64,000 bases of DNA from NCBI GenBank assembly GCA_963783855.1, contig CAWAPE010000001.1:1-64000 (forward strand), given 5' to 3'. A model generated the notes under the pieces. That model saw nothing but the letters and a program-made list of their open reading frames with translations, was not told the DNA's origin and searched no databases. Positions 62,703-64,000 of this stretch are shown piece by piece. The translations under genes were made by a program, and so were the position numbers. Numbering within the stretch: position 1 is the stretch's first letter; every line of letters begins with the position of its first letter. Origin of the DNA: JAKAGZ01 sp963783855 (GTDB lineage: Bacteria; Bacteroidota; Ignavibacteria; Ignavibacteriales; Ignavibacteriaceae).

Positions 62703-63914
62703 ATGAAGATCGCTCTTCTTACAATACTTTATAAAAATAGCGTAAGCCGGATCTATGACAGCAGGCCTGAACTTGCCATGTCGCCCTATTCCAAACAAAA
62801 ACAAATTGTGGATAAAGAAGCATCTATATGGGCTTCAGGATGGGAAGATGCATTAATAAAAAACAATCACGAAGTTTTTACAATTCCTATTAATGTTCTG
62901 CCAATGCAGCAAAAATGGGCAAAAGAACAAAACGTTAAATTAAGCAGTGAAGCTGACATAGCATTTCAACAAATAAAGCAATTCAATCCGGATGTAATCT
63001 GGTATGACTATTTTGATGTCCAGCTGTTAAAAAAAATTAAATCTGAAGTAAAGTCAATTAAACTTGTACTTGGCTGGACCGGTAGCGCCATTGTTGATTA
63101 TAACATCCTGAAAGAAACTGATTTGGTACTTTCCTGTGCACCCGAGGCTGTTGAAGAATTAAAGAAATCAGGTATTAAAGCTGCTCACTTAAATCATGCA
63201 TTTAATTTTTCCATACTTGAAAAATTAGACCTTGATAAGATAGCTAAGGGTATTGATTTTATTTTTATTGGACAGATTTTCAGGGGAGCAAATCTTCACA
63301 ATAAAAGAGAGAAATTGTTAAGCGATTTAATTACAAATACTGACTTAAAAATTTATTCCCCAATTTTCGATTTTAACCATAAAACTATATTAAAATCCAT
63401 AATAAAAAGAGCCGGATATTACTTAACTGCCCCGCTGGGCAATACCACGCTTTCAAAAGATTTATTGCTTAAGAACGAGTTCTTTAAGGAATTCAGAAGA
63501 TCAAAAAATTCACCTATATTGCCCTACAAATTCGGGCTGAAAAGAAAAGTATTTCCGCCTGTTTATGGTGCTCAGATGTATTCAGTTATTAAAAACGCAG
63601 GAGTTGTATTAAATATTCATTCCGATTCATCAACTAAATATGCTTCAAATATGCGGCTTTTTGAAACAACCGGAGTAGGGACCTGCCTACTGACGGATTG
63701 GAAAGAAAATCTAAATAACCTATTTAAAGACGGGAGTGAGATAATCAGTTACAAATCGACTGAAGAATGTGTTGAAAAAGCAGGATGGCTTTTGAATCAC
63801 AGGGAGGAGTCTTTGCAAATAGGTAAACGGGCACAGAAAAAAACGTTAACTCAACATACATATGAACAGAGAGCACCTGAATTACTTTCAATAATTAAAA
63901 AAAGTCTGAAATGA
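62703..63914 (+). CDS. CgeB-like family 1 glycosyltransferase
   Basis: A 403-residue GT-B protein. The C-terminal half has AGVVLNIHSDSSTKYASNMRLFETTGVGTCLLTDWKENLNNLF, like the CgeB/spore-maturation glycosyltransferases. The N-terminal half is less conserved. It belongs to the glycan cluster; its stop overlaps the next gene's start (ATGA). Confidence 0.8.
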   Translation: MKIALLTILYKNSVSRIYDSRPELAMSPYSKQKQIVDKEASIWASGWEDALIKNNHEVFTIPINVLPMQQKWAKEQNVKLSSEADIAFQQIKQFNPDVIWYDYFDVQLLKKIKSEVKSIKLVLGWTGSAIVDYNILKETDLVLSCAPEAVEELKKSGIKAAHLNHAFNFSILEKLDLDKIAKGIDFIFIGQIFRGANLHNKREKLLSDLITNTDLKIYSPIFDFNHKTILKSIIKRAGYYLTAPLGNTTLSKDLLLKNEFFKEFRRSKNSPILPYKFGLKRKVFPPVYGAQMYSVIKNAGVVLNIHSDSSTKYASNMRLFETTGVGTCLLTDWKENLNNLFKDGSEIISYKSTEECVEKAGWLLNHREESLQIGKRAQKKTLTQHTYEQRAPELLSIIKKSLK

Positions 63915-64000
63915 AGATCAGGAAAATCTTAAAAAGAAAATTAGACGGTACAATCTGGGGCAGCCTGAGAAGCACAGAGCCGGTATCAAAGGTATTTGGA
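63911..64000 (+). CDS. Start of a further gene, cut by the window edge
   Basis: An ATG at 63911 overlaps the CgeB-like stop by four bases and opens a frame of 30 codons to the end (KIRKILKRKLDGTIWGSLR ... SKVFG). The short visible piece resembles the start of methyltransferase-type proteins in such clusters, but it is too short for a firm call. Confidence 0.4.
   Translation, partial: MKIRKILKRKLDGTIWGSLRSTEPVSKVFG

Noticed and set aside
1..64000. CRISPR arrays, insertion sequences, prophage genes, rRNA or tRNA genes
   Set aside because: No regularly spaced repeats, transposase or integrase motifs, or RNA-gene signatures were seen.

Overview
The window is AT-rich bacterial chromosome from the Bacteroidota/Chlorobiota/Ignavibacteriota group. 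My best guess is an Ignavibacteria-like organism. The reasons are a PorV/PorQ-type outer-membrane protein (type IX secretion), DUF4412 and DUF1460 proteins, an Omp85 protein, KDO synthesis (so LPS), a Bacteroidota-style omega subunit, and a SufBCDSU operon with its own Rrf2 regulator. Almost everything is chromosomal. I see no rRNA, tRNA, CRISPR array, phage or insertion sequence.

Layout. 1-3471 (minus strand): SLBB polysaccharide-export protein (runs off the left edge), dTDP-glucose dehydratase, a small outer-membrane protein and KDO-8-P phosphatase. 3785-10040 (plus): a compact operon of a PqqD-like protein, an ATP-grasp ligase, a PLP decarboxylase, a urea-transporter/M23 fusion, a TPR protein and an outer-membrane beta-barrel. 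This is the best candidate for an undescribed system. 10107-13635: an RmlD-like reductase, endonuclease IV and a ClC channel. 13644-18139 (minus): DUF1460 amidase, DnaB, type-4 uracil-DNA glycosylase, CoaBC. 18411-19946 (plus): a B12-binding radical SAM protein. 20021-25284 (minus): rpoZ, gmk, yicC, an Omp85 protein, a lipoprotein, and an L,D-transpeptidase-like protein whose catalytic Cys is Ser. 25459-29691 (minus): frr, pyrH, tsf, rpsB, rpsI, rplM, with two clear terminators. 29860-31296: two DUF4412 paralogues.

31498-42898 (plus, mostly): an epimerase, a bacterial deoxyhypusine-synthase-like protein, PPK1, a cysteine-free Mrp ATPase with a NifU-C protein, an AI-2E-type transporter, a GH13 enzyme, two glycosyltransferases, a 37-residue membrane peptide, a small membrane protein and a TlpA-like lipoprotein. 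42970-47306 (minus): PorV-like protein, gpmI carrying three single-base insertions, and nhaA. 47715-54661 (minus): the suf iron-sulfur operon (sufB-C-D-S-U, DUF59 protein, bacilliredoxin, Rrf2 regulator), interrupted by GTCATTTCGA-type palindromic repeats. 54887-64000 (plus): a surface-glycan cluster of glycosyltransferases, methyltransferases, YfhO and a flippase that continues past the right edge.

The two ends are both glycan/envelope loci, and the middle is core housekeeping. Most start codons are supported by a Shine-Dalgarno (AGGAG-like), and several TTG or GTG starts are used. Function calls rest on recognised motifs in the translations. No database search was run.
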